A stretch of 64,000 nucleotides of DNA from Lachnospiraceae bacterium MD308 (GTDB lineage Bacteria; Bacillota; Clostridia; Lachnospirales; Lachnospiraceae): the NCBI GenBank assembly GCA_000403475.2, contig KE159796.1, forward strand, positions 251,570-315,569, given 5' to 3'. The notes beneath the pieces were generated by a model. It worked only from the letters and a program-made list of their open reading frames with translations, was not told the DNA's origin and did no database searches. The position numbers and the translations under genes were made by a program. Positions 8,625 to 17,682 of the stretch are shown here, piece after piece (within the stretch, counting starts at the first letter, position 1; every line of letters begins with the position of its first letter).

Positions 8625-9818
8625 ATGCTTAATAAAAAATCAGTTGATGATATTAATGTAAAAGGCTTGAAGGTTCTTTGCAGATGTGATTTTAACGTTC
8701 CGCTTATTGACGGAAAGATCACAGACGAGAACCGTCTTGTAGCTGCTCTTCCGACAATTAAAAAGTTGATTGCAGACGGAGGAAAAGTGATTCTGTGTTC
8801 CCATTTAGGAAAACCTAAGGGAGAGCCAAAGCCAGAACTTTCACTTGCACCGGTAGCAGCACGTCTTTCCGAGCTTCTCGGACAGGAAGTAAAGTTCGCT
8901 GCTGATGCGAATGTAGTAGGTGAGAATGCAAAGGCTGCAGTTGCAGCTATGAACGACGGAGATGTTGTTCTTCTTGAGAATACACGTTACCGCGCAGAGG
9001 AGACAAAGAACGGCGAAGCATTCAGCAAAGATCTTGCATCTCTGTGTGATGTATTTGTGAATGATGCATTCGGAACCGCGCACCGTGCGCACTGTTCCAA
9101 TGTAGGCGTGACACAGTTTGTTGACACGGCGGCAGTTGGTTATCTGATGCAAAAAGAGATTGATTTCCTCGGCAATGCAGTGAATAACCCGGAGAGACCG
9201 TTCGTGGCAATCCTCGGCGGGGCAAAGGTTTCCAGTAAGATTTCTGTAATCGAGAATCTGCTTGACAAGGTTGATACACTGATTATCGGCGGCGGTATGT
9301 CCTATACCTTCAGCAAAGCCCAGGGCGGCAGCGTAGGCGGCTCTCTTCTTGAGGTTGACTACTGCGAGTATGCACTTAATATGTTAAAGAAGGCAGAAGA
9401 AAAGGGCGTGAAGCTTTTACTTCCTGTTGATACTGTTATCGCAGATGATTTCTCTAATGATGCGAATTCTAAAGTTGTATCATCCGGTGAGATTCCGGAC
9501 GGATGGCAGGGACTTGATATCGGACCGAAGACCACTTCAATTTTCTGCGAGGCAGTCAGAGATGCGAAGACTGTTGTATGGAATGGACCGATGGGATGCT
9601 TTGAGATGCCGAAGTTTGCCACAGGTACAGAGGCAGTAGCAAAAGCACTGGCAGACACAAAGGCAGTAACGATTATCGGCGGCGGCGACTCCGCAGCAGC
9701 AGTAAACCAGTTAGGATACGGCGATAAGATGACCCACATCTCCACAGGCGGCGGCGCATCCTTAGAATTCCTGGAAGGCAAAGAACTGCCAGGCGTAGCA
9801 GCAGCTAACGATAAGTAA
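8625..9818 (+). CDS. pgk: Phosphoglycerate kinase
   Basis: The 397-residue enzyme transfers phosphate from 1,3-bisphosphoglycerate to ADP. The family signature [11 protein letters not shown] is near residue 19, with [11 protein letters not shown] in the hinge region and the nucleotide-binding [11 protein letters not shown] near the C-terminus. The frame is open back to 8565, but that position lies inside the terminator hairpin. ATG at 8625, after AGGAGG (8611-8616), gives the normal length. tpiA follows 47 bases later in the same direction. Codon bias is strong, as in gap. Confidence 0.97.
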   Translation: MLNKKSVDDINVKGLKVLCRCDFNVPLIDGKITDENRLVAALPTIKKLIADGGKVILCSHLGKPKGEPKPELSLAPVAARLSELLGQEVKFAADANVVGENAKAAVAAMNDGDVVLLENTRYRAEETKNGEAFSKDLASLCDVFVNDAFGTAHRAHCSNVGVTQFVDTAAVGYLMQKEIDFLGNAVNNPERPFVAILGGAKVSSKISVIENLLDKVDTLIIGGGMSYTFSKAQGGSVGGSLLEVDYCEYALNMLKKAEEKGVKLLLPVDTVIADDFSNDANSKVVSSGEIPDGWQGLDIGPKTTSIFCEAVRDAKTVVWNGPMGCFEMPKFATGTEAVAKALADTKAVTIIGGGDSAAAVNQLGYGDKMTHISTGGGASLEFLEGKELPGVAAANDK

Positions 9819-9865
9819 GCACTTAGCAAGGTGTACATTAAATTATATTTTGGAGGATTTTTAAA

Positions 9866-10615
9866 ATGGCGAGAAGAAAGATTGTTGCAGGCAACTGGAA
9901 GATGAACAAAACCCCAAGTGAGGCAGTAGCATTAGTTGAAGAACTGAAACCATTAGTAGCAAGTGAGGATGTTGATGTAGTATTCTGTGTTCCGGCTATC
10001 GATATCATTCCGGTTGTTGAGGCCTGCAAGGGCTCTAACATCCAGGTTGGCGCTGAGAATATGTATTTTGAGGAGAGCGGAGCTTACACAGGTGAGATCG
10101 CTCCGGCTATGCTTGTAGATGCAGGTGTAAAATACGTAGTTTTAGGACATTCTGAGAGAAGAGAGTATTTTGCTGAGACAAGTGAGACAGTGAATAAGAA
10201 GATGCTGAAGGCATTTGAGCATGGTATTACACCGATTATGTGCTGCGGCGAGACTTTAGAGCAGAGAGAGCAGGGCGTAACTATGGACTTTATCCGTCAG
10301 CAGGTTAAGGTTGGTTTCTTAAATGTTACTGCAGAGCAGGCAAAAGAAGCAGTTATCGCTTACGAGCCGATCTGGGCAATTGGAACAGGCAAGACAGCTA
10401 CCACAGAGCAGGCTGAGGAAGTATGTGCAGGAATCCGCGCATGCATCGCTGAGATTTATGATGACGCTACAGCAGCAGCTATCCGTATTCAGTACGGCGG
10501 TTCTGTAAATGCGGGAAATGCGGCAGAGCTGTTCGCTCAGGCAGACATTGACGGTGGTCTTGTGGGCGGCGCGTCACTTAAGGCTGACTTTGGTAAGATC
10601 GTAAATTACAAATAA
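9866..10615 (+). CDS. tpiA: Triosephosphate isomerase
   Basis: The 249-residue TIM-barrel enzyme interconverts dihydroxyacetone phosphate and glyceraldehyde-3-phosphate. The active-site residues are in place: N10 and K12 (GNWKMNK), H95 (VLGHSERR) and E167 ([11 protein letters not shown]), with the phosphate-binding YGGSV near the C-terminus. It follows pgk closely and is closed by a terminator hairpin at 10638-10670. Confidence 0.97.
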   Translation: MARRKIVAGNWKMNKTPSEAVALVEELKPLVASEDVDVVFCVPAIDIIPVVEACKGSNIQVGAENMYFEESGAYTGEIAPAMLVDAGVKYVVLGHSERREYFAETSETVNKKMLKAFEHGITPIMCCGETLEQREQGVTMDFIRQQVKVGFLNVTAEQAKEAVIAYEPIWAIGTGKTATTEQAEEVCAGIRACIAEIYDDATAAAIRIQYGGSVNAGNAAELFAQADIDGGLVGGASLKADFGKIVNYK

Positions 10616-10637
10616 TTGCTATACTAAGGCATATCAT

Positions 10638-10670
10638 GAAGGCCGCCAGTTTTACCGGCGGTCTTTCTTT
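10638..10670 (+). terminator. Intrinsic terminator after tpiA
   Basis: AAGGCCGCCAG and CCGGCGGTCTT pair around a short TTTTA loop (with G-T pairs), followed by a T-rich stretch CTTTCTTT. Confidence 0.75.
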
Positions 10671-10714
10671 AAGAATAGCCGGCAGTGTATATATTTTTTG
10701 TGAGGTAAATTGCT

Positions 10715-11542
10715 ATGCGTTATATGGAAATTCCGATTCAGGCAGAGGGTTCCCGCGATTATGTACGGATGGAGACTTATCTTTTGGATACGCCGACGGA
10801 CAAGATCAGGATAAAGAATCGCCCTATGATTCTCATCTGCCCCGGCGGCGGTTATGAGAAGCTAAGTTACAGGGAGGGAGAACCCGTAGCCCTTCACTTT
10901 TTGAACCAGGGTTATCATGCTTGTGTACTCCGTTATTCGGTCGCACCGGCAAGACACCCGGCTCCGCTTCTTGAACTTGGAAGTGCCATGAAGGTAATCT
11001 GGGAAAATGCGGAAGAGTGGCAGGTTGATACAGGGAAAATCATTGTTGCCGGATTTTCGGCAGGGGCACATCTGGCAGCGTCCCTTGGAGTATTCTGGAA
11101 CCGGGAGAGACTTCATAAGGCTTTGGGAGTGGGGAAAGAAGCGGCAGAAATGCTCAGGCCGGCGGGTATGATCTTAAGTTATCCGGTCATTACATCTGAG
11201 AATGGGATTTCCCACAGGGGAAGTTTTGAAAATCTTTTGGGAGAGCGTTTCTCAGAGCTTTGCGGGGAGCTTTCCATAGAAAAGCAGGTGACGAAGGATA
11301 CGCCGCCCTGCTTTATCTGGCATACACTTAATGATGATACGGTTCCTGTGGAGAATGCATTTCTTATGATGTCTGCATTGAAGCGCGCAGGTGTGGCGGC
11401 AGAGCTTCATGTATTTCCGAAAGGGGAACACGGACTTAGTCTGGCAGGCCGGACGGTGGAACGCTTAGACGGAAGCGGGATTAATGAACAGTGTGCGCAG
11501 TGGATAAGGCTGTCTGATGTATGGCTTAGAACAATATTGTAA
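10715..11542 (+). CDS. Alpha/beta hydrolase, acetyl-esterase-like
   Basis: The 275-residue hydrolase has the oxyanion-loop CPGGGY (42-47), the nucleophile elbow GFSAGAH with serine S115, a C-terminal acid in [10 protein letters not shown] and a catalytic histidine in KGEHGLSL. This arrangement matches the BD-FAE/acetyl-esterase (Axe-like) group, which removes acetyl groups from xylan or other sugars. No signal peptide is present, so it acts in the cytoplasm. It sits between tpiA and gpmI and ends 19 bases before the gpmI start, so it is probably cotranscribed with gpmI. Its natural substrate is not evident from context. Confidence 0.8.
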   Translation: MRYMEIPIQAEGSRDYVRMETYLLDTPTDKIRIKNRPMILICPGGGYEKLSYREGEPVALHFLNQGYHACVLRYSVAPARHPAPLLELGSAMKVIWENAEEWQVDTGKIIVAGFSAGAHLAASLGVFWNRERLHKALGVGKEAAEMLRPAGMILSYPVITSENGISHRGSFENLLGERFSELCGELSIEKQVTKDTPPCFIWHTLNDDTVPVENAFLMMSALKRAGVAAELHVFPKGEHGLSLAGRTVERLDGSGINEQCAQWIRLSDVWLRTIL

Positions 11543-11561
11543 GTTAAAGGAGATTAGGAAA

Positions 11562-13100
11562 ATGAGTAAGAAACCAACGGTATTAATGATATTAGATGGT
11601 TACGGACTGAATGAAAAAGCTGCCGGAAATGCTGTGGCAGAGGGAAAGACTCCGGTTATGGATAAGTTGATGGCAGAGTGCCCATTTGTTAAGGGGAATG
11701 CGAGCGGTATGGCCGTTGGCCTTCCGGATGGACAGATGGGAAATTCTGAGGTTGGACATCTGAATATGGGTGCAGGGCGTATCGTATACCAGGATTTAAC
11801 GAAGATTACAAAGTCAATTCAGGATGGTGATTTCTTTGAAAACAGAGCGCTCCTTGCCGCATGTGAGAATGCGAAGAAGAATGACAGTGCGCTTCATATG
11901 TATGGCCTTGTGTCCGACGGCGGTGTACACAGTCACAACACGCATATCTATGGACTTCTGGAGTTGGCGAAGAGACAGGGACTTAAGAAGGTCTATGTAC
12001 ACTGTTTCTTAGACGGCCGTGATACGCCTCCGGCATCCGGAAAAGAGTATGTGGAAGAGTTAGTGGCAAAGATGGAAGAGATTGGCGTAGGCGAGGTGGC
12101 TACAGTTATGGGACGCTATTACGCCATGGACAGAGATAACAGATGGGACCGTGTGGAGAAAGCGTACCGCGCTATGGTTTATGGTGAAGGCGAGACGGCG
12201 GCAAGCGGTCCGGAGGGGATTCAGAACTCGTATGACAAGGATACTACAGATGAGTTCGTGCTGCCTACCGTTGTGACGAAGGACGGAGCTGCGGTTGCCA
12301 CGATTAAAGATAACGATTCCATTATTTTCTTTAACTTCCGTCCAGATCGGGCAAGAGAGATTACAAGAACTTTCTGTGATGACGGTTTTACCGGGTTTGA
12401 CAGGGGAGAAAGAGTAAAGACAACTTATGTATGCTTTACAGAGTACGATGTGACGATTCCGAATAAGCAGGTTGCGTTTGTGAAGGAAGAGATTACCAAT
12501 ACATTTGGAGAATTTTTAGCAAAGAATGGTCTTAAGCAGGCGCGTATCGCAGAGACGGAAAAATATGCTCATGTTACATTTTTCTTCAACGGCGGCGTAG
12601 AGGAGCCGAATGAAGGCGAAGATAGAATATTAGTGAATTCCCCGAAAGTTGCTACTTATGATTTAAAGCCGGAGATGAGTGCATATGAGGTGTGCGATAA
12701 GCTGACCGGGGCAATCAAGTCCGGGGAATATGACGTGATCATCATTAATTTTGCCAATCCGGATATGGTGGGCCATACCGGTGTTGAGACGGCTGCGATT
12801 AAGGCAATCGAGGCGGTGGATGAGTGTGTAGGAAAGGCAGTTGATGCGCTCAGGGAAGTGGGCGGACAGATGTTTATCTGCGCGGACCACGGCAATGCGG
12901 AGCAGTTGATTGACGATGAGACAGGCGAGCCGTTTACTGCCCATACGACTAATCCGGTGCCGTTTATCCTGGTGAATGCCAATCCGGAGTATAAGCTTAA
13001 AGAGGGCGGATGTCTGGCGGATATTGCACCGACGCTCATTGAATTGATGGGACTTGAGCAGCCGGCAGAGATGACAGGAAAATCGTTGATTCTAAAATAG
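11562..13100 (+). CDS. gpmI: 2,3-bisphosphoglycerate-independent phosphoglycerate mutase
   Basis: The 512-residue, two-domain alkaline-phosphatase-superfamily enzyme interconverts 3- and 2-phosphoglycerate. It shows MILDGYGLN at the N-terminus, phospho-acceptor serine S62 in [13 protein letters not shown], and the metal-binding DHGNAE near the C-terminus. The frame is open from 11517, but ATG at 11562 follows AAAGGAG and matches the family start ([12 protein letters not shown]). It completes the cluster of gap, pgk, tpiA and gpmI. Enolase is not in the window. Confidence 0.97.
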   Translation: MSKKPTVLMILDGYGLNEKAAGNAVAEGKTPVMDKLMAECPFVKGNASGMAVGLPDGQMGNSEVGHLNMGAGRIVYQDLTKITKSIQDGDFFENRALLAACENAKKNDSALHMYGLVSDGGVHSHNTHIYGLLELAKRQGLKKVYVHCFLDGRDTPPASGKEYVEELVAKMEEIGVGEVATVMGRYYAMDRDNRWDRVEKAYRAMVYGEGETAASGPEGIQNSYDKDTTDEFVLPTVVTKDGAAVATIKDNDSIIFFNFRPDRAREITRTFCDDGFTGFDRGERVKTTYVCFTEYDVTIPNKQVAFVKEEITNTFGEFLAKNGLKQARIAETEKYAHVTFFFNGGVEEPNEGEDRILVNSPKVATYDLKPEMSAYEVCDKLTGAIKSGEYDVIIINFANPDMVGHTGVETAAIKAIEAVDECVGKAVDALREVGGQMFICADHGNAEQLIDDETGEPFTAHTTNPVPFILVNANPEYKLKEGGCLADIAPTLIELMGLEQPAEMTGKSLILK

Positions 13101-13127
13101 AGATAAGACAGAGAAGAGTAAAACAGG

Positions 13128-13153
13128 AAGGCTGCCTTTTGGTGGGCAGTCTT
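13128..13153 (+). terminator. Intrinsic terminator after gpmI
   Basis: AAGGCTGCC (13128-13136) and GGGCAGTCTTT pair around a 7-base loop, ending in CTTTCG. It separates the glycolytic genes from the Bce-type two-component genes. Confidence 0.7.
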
Positions 13154-13170
13154 TCGTCTGTTGGAGGTTT

Positions 13171-13845
13171 ATGGAAAAGAATATTTTGATTGTAGAGGAT
13201 GAGCCAGTCATCCGCCAGGAGCTTTCCGTCCTCCTTAAAAATGCATTATATGAAGTGACCGTATTAGATCATTTTGACAAGGTGGCGGAGACTGTCCTTC
13301 AAAATTATCTGGATCTTGTGCTTTTAGATCTGAACCTTCCTTTAGAATCAGGATTTGACATCTGTACAAAAATTCGCGCAGAGTCAGATATACCGATTAT
13401 TTTTCTGACGGGACGGACAGATTCAGCAGATGAGCTTAACGGTATATTAAGGGGTGGGGATGACTATATCACAAAACCGTTCAACCCTCCGATTCTGTTG
13501 GCGCGGATAGCGGCTGTGTTAAAGCGGGCAGGGAAAAGCGTAGGAAGCGGGAAAGTTCTGTTAGAATATAAGGGGCTGGAGCTTAACCTGGCAAAGGGGT
13601 GTGTCAGGTTCGAAAGAAAGACTGCAGAACTGTCTAAAAATGAAATAAAAATATTGCATTTGCTTATCCAAAGGCAGGGGGAGATTGTGTCGAGAGCGGA
13701 TATGATTGAATATTTATGGGACAATCAGATATTTATTGATGACAATAGTCTGAGCGTCAATATGACTCGCTTAAGAAACAAACTGGATGATATTGGTGCG
13801 TGCGGCTTTATAGAGACAAAGAGAGGAATGGGATACCGCATATGA
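13171..13845 (+). CDS. OmpR-family response regulator of a Bce-type module
   Basis: The 224-residue protein has an N-terminal receiver with the acidic pocket (VEDE, 8-11), phospho-acceptor D53 in LVLLDLNLP and conserved K in TKPF. The C-terminal winged helix shows SVNMTRLRNKLDDIG. Its stop overlaps the kinase start (ATGA at 13842-13845), so the pair is translationally coupled. Together with the ABC genes at 16915-19762 it forms a BceRS/BceAB-like module, in which the regulator turns on the transporter when a peptide antibiotic is sensed. The paired CTGTAA repeats at 16757-16773 are its likely target. Confidence 0.88.
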   Translation: MEKNILIVEDEPVIRQELSVLLKNALYEVTVLDHFDKVAETVLQNYLDLVLLDLNLPLESGFDICTKIRAESDIPIIFLTGRTDSADELNGILRGGDDYITKPFNPPILLARIAAVLKRAGKSVGSGKVLLEYKGLELNLAKGCVRFERKTAELSKNEIKILHLLIQRQGEIVSRADMIEYLWDNQIFIDDNSLSVNMTRLRNKLDDIGACGFIETKRGMGYRI

Positions 13846-14870
13846 CATTTGCAGAGTATATAAAAGATAAAGCTTTACTTCTTGCTCTGCATTTTTTCTG
13901 TATGCTTCTCCTGGGCTGTTTTCTTTGCGCCACAGGGTATCCGACAGATTACTGTGTTCTTATCGCAACTTGCTGGGCGTTAATTGCAACAGCTTATTTT
14001 GCGGCAGATTATTACAGAAGACGGAGCTATTTCTTAGGAATGTCAAGGCTTTTAGAGCAGATGGACGAGCGCTATCTTCTGGGAGAGTTATTACCGGATT
14101 CCCCGAAACTTGAGGACAGGCTCTACCGCGGGATGCTTCGGATGTCCAACAAATCTGTCATAGAGAAGATACATGCCATTGAACAGGAGAAAAAGGAATA
14201 CCGGGAGTTTATAGAGAGTTGGATTCACGATGTGAAAGCCCCGATTACCGGAATCTCCTTGATCTGTGAAAATAATCGGAATGAGCTTACAAAGAAGATA
14301 AGACTTGAGAACAGCAAAATTGAAAATTGTGTGGAAATGGCTCTTTATTATGCCAGGTCTGATGAGGTGTATAAGGATTATATGATACGAAGGACGGCTC
14401 TTTCGGAGGTGGCGGCAGACGTTATTATGAGGAATAAGCATCTTCTGATTCAGAATGGGGTAATAGCAGAGATTGACTGCGAGCATTTTGTGTACACGGA
14501 CGAGAAATGGATTTCGTTTATTTTAAATCAGCTTGTGCAGAACAGTGCGAAATACAAGAAGGACGGCGGGGAGAGGATTTGTGTCTGCACAAAGAAACAG
14601 CAAAAAAGCGTGTGGCTTGTGGTGGAAGATGACGGCGCAGGTGTAAAAAAGGAAGAGCTGCCGCGTATTTTTGAAAAGGGGTTCACCGGGAGCAACGGGA
14701 GGCAAGATAAGCGGGCGACAGGGATGGGCCTGTATCTTTGTAAGAACCTCTGCGAAAAGCTGGGGATAGAGATAGTGGCACATTCTGAGGAGAAAAAGGG
14801 AACGAGGATTATCTTAAAATTTCCTGTGGGGAACTATCATGCAAGGGATGGGAAGCAGGATAATTTGTAA
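13842..14870 (+). CDS. BceS-type (intramembrane-sensing) histidine kinase
   Basis: The 342-residue kinase has two N-terminal membrane helices (about 10-30 and 36-56) with almost no extracytoplasmic loop, the mark of intramembrane-sensing kinases that read the state of a partner ABC transporter. The phospho-acceptor is H129 in ESWIHDVKAPITG. The ATP-binding domain shows NQLVQNSAKY (N box), EDDGAGV (G1) and TGMGLYL (G2). The frame is open from 13800, but ATG at 13842 overlaps the regulator stop and gives the expected N-terminus. The transporter genes it would sense lie downstream, beyond a chemoreceptor gene. Confidence 0.88.
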   Translation: MTFAEYIKDKALLLALHFFCMLLLGCFLCATGYPTDYCVLIATCWALIATAYFAADYYRRRSYFLGMSRLLEQMDERYLLGELLPDSPKLEDRLYRGMLRMSNKSVIEKIHAIEQEKKEYREFIESWIHDVKAPITGISLICENNRNELTKKIRLENSKIENCVEMALYYARSDEVYKDYMIRRTALSEVAADVIMRNKHLLIQNGVIAEIDCEHFVYTDEKWISFILNQLVQNSAKYKKDGGERICVCTKKQQKSVWLVVEDDGAGVKKEELPRIFEKGFTGSNGRQDKRATGMGLYLCKNLCEKLGIEIVAHSEEKKGTRIILKFPVGNYHARDGKQDNL

Positions 14871-14934
14871 AAACTGCTTATTAATTTTCCAATTATGACG
14901 ATATAAATATTAGTGTATCGGCTCGTTTTTTGAG

Positions 14935-14942
14935 GCCGATAT
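14935..14942 (+). promoter_or_regulatory. Possible sigma-28-type -10 element (GCCGATAT) upstream of the chemoreceptor
   Basis: GCCGATAT matches the -10 of motility sigma factor promoters and lies about 65 bases before the receptor gene. No TAAA -35 box is present at the usual 14-16 base spacing, and the element also forms one arm of a small hairpin (ATCGGC with GCCGAT), so the call is weak. Confidence 0.25.
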
Positions 14943-15006
14943 ATAAGTCCGGCAGTATTCAGTTACATAAAAGTTTCCGGATCAAAGACGAAAGGAGAGA
15001 GAGAAT

Positions 15007-16707
15007 ATGACAAACGGCATTCGAAATTTAAAGATCAGCTTCAAACTTTATATCCTTGTGGGTGTTGCGCTGATTGGAATGCTCATCATCGGGGGGATGT
15101 CTTTCTTTCTGATGAACAGGATGAATGATAAGACCAGTGATATTACAGCAAGCTGGCTTCCAAGTGTGGATGTGGCGCGGGAGATGGATACGACCATATC
15201 CAATGTCCGTCTGAATGAGCTGGCGTATCTTACTGCCGGTTCTGAGGAGATGGCTGAGATGAGCCTTACTTATGTCCAGAAAGAAGAAGAGGACATGGAT
15301 GCGCTTCTGGAAAAATATGGAAGTCTGATCGACACAGAAGAGCAGGAGCTTTACAATAATTTAAAGAATCTCTGGACACAGTACAGCCAAGATAATGATA
15401 AGATTATGGAGCTGGCGGGACAAGGGAAGATTAAGGATGCGCGTGCTCTCTTAGACGGCGAGTGTGTGGAGATTTACAGTGCCATGCAGAGTGCGATTGA
15501 AGATATTATTACATATAATTCGGAAGGTTCCGATGCAGTGACAGCAGAGAGCGGAAAGCTTTATAGTCTTTCACTGATAGCTATGGCTGTGATTATGATT
15601 GTGATTATCATCATCGGTGTGATTTTCTCCTTCATTATTATCAGGGGAATCAAGTTTCCGATATTCGAGATTGAAAATGCGGCAGTTAAGATGGCGCAGG
15701 GGAATCTTGATGTGGATATTTCGTATACTTCAAAAGATGAGCTGGGCGTTCTTTCCAACCAGATGCGGGAGTTAATCCGAAAGCTTCGGGCGATTATTGA
15801 CGATGAAAATGCATTTTTAGGGAAGATGGCATCAGGTGATTTTGATGTAGATTCCGTATGTGAGCATGAGTATGTAGGCGGATTCCACCCGTTGTTGATT
15901 TCTTTCCGGGGCATTGCAGAGAAGCTTAATGATACGATGATACAGATTAGCCAGAGTTCGGCCCAGGTTGCGAATGGTTCTGAGCAGGTTTCCAGCGGGG
16001 CACAGGCGTTGTCCCAGGGAGCTACAGAGCAGGCCAGCTCTGTCCAGGAGCTTGCGGCTACGATTTCCGATATCTCCGAGAAGGTTAAGGAGAATGCGCA
16101 GAGCGCACAGCAGGCCAGCGAGATGGCGAACCAGGTGGGCAGCGAGATGGAGGCAAGCAACCAGAAGATGCAGGGCATGATCCAGGCGATGAACGAGATC
16201 AGCAGATGCTCGGATGAGATTGGGAAAGTAATCAAGACGATTGAAGATATTGCATTCCAGACCAATATTCTTGCATTGAATGCTGCTGTGGAGGCCGCTC
16301 GTGCAGGTTCTGCCGGAAAGGGATTTGCAGTGGTGGCTGATGAAGTCCGCAATCTGGCAAGCAAGAGTGCAGAAGCCTCACAGAATACGGCGGTATTGAT
16401 TGAAAATACGCTGACGGCAGTGAAGAACGGTACGATGATTGCCGATGAGACAGCACAGTCACTCAAACAGGCGGTGGAAGGTGTCACCGAAGTTACTGGT
16501 ATCGTAGGGCAGATTTCAGAGGCCAGCAGTGATCAGGCGTCGGCTGTCTCTCAGGTTACTATGGGCATTGACCAGATTTCCAGCGTGGTGCAGACAAACT
16601 CTGCAACTGCTGAGGAGAGTGCGGCAGCCAGTGAAGAGCTGTCCAGCCAGTCAAGGTTGATGAAGGAGCTTGTAGGAAGGTTCAAGCTGAAAAACGGCCT
16701 GCGCTAA
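15007..16707 (+). CDS. Methyl-accepting chemotaxis protein
   Basis: The 566-residue receptor has a membrane helix at about 14-37, an extracellular four-helix-bundle-like sensor of about 150 residues, a second membrane helix at about 187-213, a HAMP region (about 214-268) and a long cytoplasmic signalling hairpin. The hairpin tip reads [22 protein letters not shown], the CheA/CheW contact motif of the family. It would sense an external ligand and control CheA. It lies between the kinase and the ABC ATPase of a Bce module, an unusual place. No flagellar or che genes are in the window. RBS is AAAGGAGAG. Confidence 0.93.
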   Translation: MTNGIRNLKISFKLYILVGVALIGMLIIGGMSFFLMNRMNDKTSDITASWLPSVDVAREMDTTISNVRLNELAYLTAGSEEMAEMSLTYVQKEEEDMDALLEKYGSLIDTEEQELYNNLKNLWTQYSQDNDKIMELAGQGKIKDARALLDGECVEIYSAMQSAIEDIITYNSEGSDAVTAESGKLYSLSLIAMAVIMIVIIIIGVIFSFIIIRGIKFPIFEIENAAVKMAQGNLDVDISYTSKDELGVLSNQMRELIRKLRAIIDDENAFLGKMASGDFDVDSVCEHEYVGGFHPLLISFRGIAEKLNDTMIQISQSSAQVANGSEQVSSGAQALSQGATEQASSVQELAATISDISEKVKENAQSAQQASEMANQVGSEMEASNQKMQGMIQAMNEISRCSDEIGKVIKTIEDIAFQTNILALNAAVEAARAGSAGKGFAVVADEVRNLASKSAEASQNTAVLIENTLTAVKNGTMIADETAQSLKQAVEGVTEVTGIVGQISEASSDQASAVSQVTMGIDQISSVVQTNSATAEESAAASEELSSQSRLMKELVGRFKLKNGLR

Positions 16708-16756
16708 TGCGGCTGCGGTGGGTTGAGCCTGCCAGATAACTTTTAATCTTTCAAAA

Positions 16757-16777
16757 CTGTAAGATTTCTGTAATCTT
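16757..16777. promoter_or_regulatory. Candidate response-regulator binding site upstream of the ABC genes
   Basis: CTGTAA occurs at 16757-16762 and again at 16768-16773, exactly 11 bases apart, as expected for tandem binding of an OmpR-family regulator on one face of DNA. A dyad AAGATT/AATCTT (16761-16766, 16772-16777) overlaps it. The position, about 140 bases before the ABC ATPase gene, suits control by the module's own regulator (inference). Confidence 0.45.
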
Positions 16778-16807
16778 GCACGATACAAAAGTGAATATGA
16801 ATCTGTT

Positions 16808-16863
16808 AAAATTACCCTTATCTAACCGGAAAGTTATTGATGGTCGGATGGGGGTAATTTTTA
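16808..16863 (+). terminator. Hairpin with T-run between the chemoreceptor and ABC genes
   Basis: AAATTACCC (16808-16816) pairs with GGGTAATTT (16852-16860), followed by TTT. It ends transcription from the chemoreceptor. If the transporter promoter lies upstream at the 16757-16773 repeats, it would instead act as an attenuator in the transporter leader. Confidence 0.55.
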
Positions 16864-16914
16864 TGGTATTTATCCAGGTAATTTGCAGAAATAATGTACA
16901 GGAGGGATTGTGGC

Positions 16915-17682
16915 ATGAGTGAATACATCCGCATATGCGACGTGGAGAAATATTACGGGAACGGCGCAAATATCACGAAAGCGGTGGACAGGGTAAGTTT
17001 TAGCGTGGGCCGGGGCGAGTTTGTGGGGGTGATGGGAGCGTCCGGCTCCGGGAAGACGACGCTTCTCAATATGCTCTCCACCATCGACCGGGTGACGGCG
17101 GGGCATATCTTTTACGGGAACACGGATATTACGGAGCTTTCGGAGGACGGACTATCAGAGTTCCGCAAGGGAAACCTGGGGTTTGTCTTTCAGGACTATA
17201 ATCTTCTGGACACGCTGACGATTGAGGAAAATATTGTGCTGGCCATGACGATTCAGAAGAAAGGAAAGGCGGAGATTAAGGAGAGGTGCAGGGAAATGAT
17301 GGGGATGCTTGGAATTGCCGATATCGGCGGGAAATTCCCTTATCAGGTGTCGGGCGGACAGAAGCAGCGGTGCGCCTGTGCCAGAGCCCTGATTAATAAG
17401 CCGCAGCTCCTTCTTGCGGATGAGCCGACGGGGGCGCTGGATTCTAAGGCGGCCCAGACGCTCCTTGAGGCTTTTTCCCGGATGAATAAGGAGCTTGGGG
17501 CGACGATCTTCATGGTGACACATGATGCATTTTCGGCCAGCTATTGCAGCAGAATCCTGTTTCTCAAGGACGGGAAGATATTTCACGAGCTGATACGTGG
17601 GGAACGGACGAGAAGGGTGTTTTTAAATGAGATTCTTGACGTTCTGTCTCTGACGGGAGGTGAGCTTTCGGATGTTAGGTAA
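16915..17682 (+). CDS. BceA-type ABC transporter ATP-binding protein
   Basis: The 255-residue ATPase has Walker A GASGSGKTT (41-49), the signature VSGGQKQR, Walker B LLLADEPTG and a switch histidine in MVTHD. It belongs to the MacB/BceA (3.A.1.122/134) group that works with an FtsX-like permease. The frame is open from 16894, but ATG at 16915 follows GGAGGGA and is the proper start. The gene overlaps the permease by about 11 bases. With the kinase and regulator upstream it forms a peptide-antibiotic sensing and detoxification unit. The actual peptide is unknown. Confidence 0.92.
   Translation: MSEYIRICDVEKYYGNGANITKAVDRVSFSVGRGEFVGVMGASGSGKTTLLNMLSTIDRVTAGHIFYGNTDITELSEDGLSEFRKGNLGFVFQDYNLLDTLTIEENIVLAMTIQKKGKAEIKERCREMMGMLGIADIGGKFPYQVSGGQKQRCACARALINKPQLLLADEPTGALDSKAAQTLLEAFSRMNKELGATIFMVTHDAFSASYCSRILFLKDGKIFHELIRGERTRRVFLNEILDVLSLTGGELSDVR

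Noticed and set aside
15561-16487. 308-codon minus-strand frame opposite the chemoreceptor
   Set aside because: It is an antisense shadow of a repetitive Ala/Ser-rich coiled coil.
16808-16863. Considered as a riboswitch before the ABC genes
   Set aside because: Only a simple terminator-like stem is visible, with no known aptamer motif.
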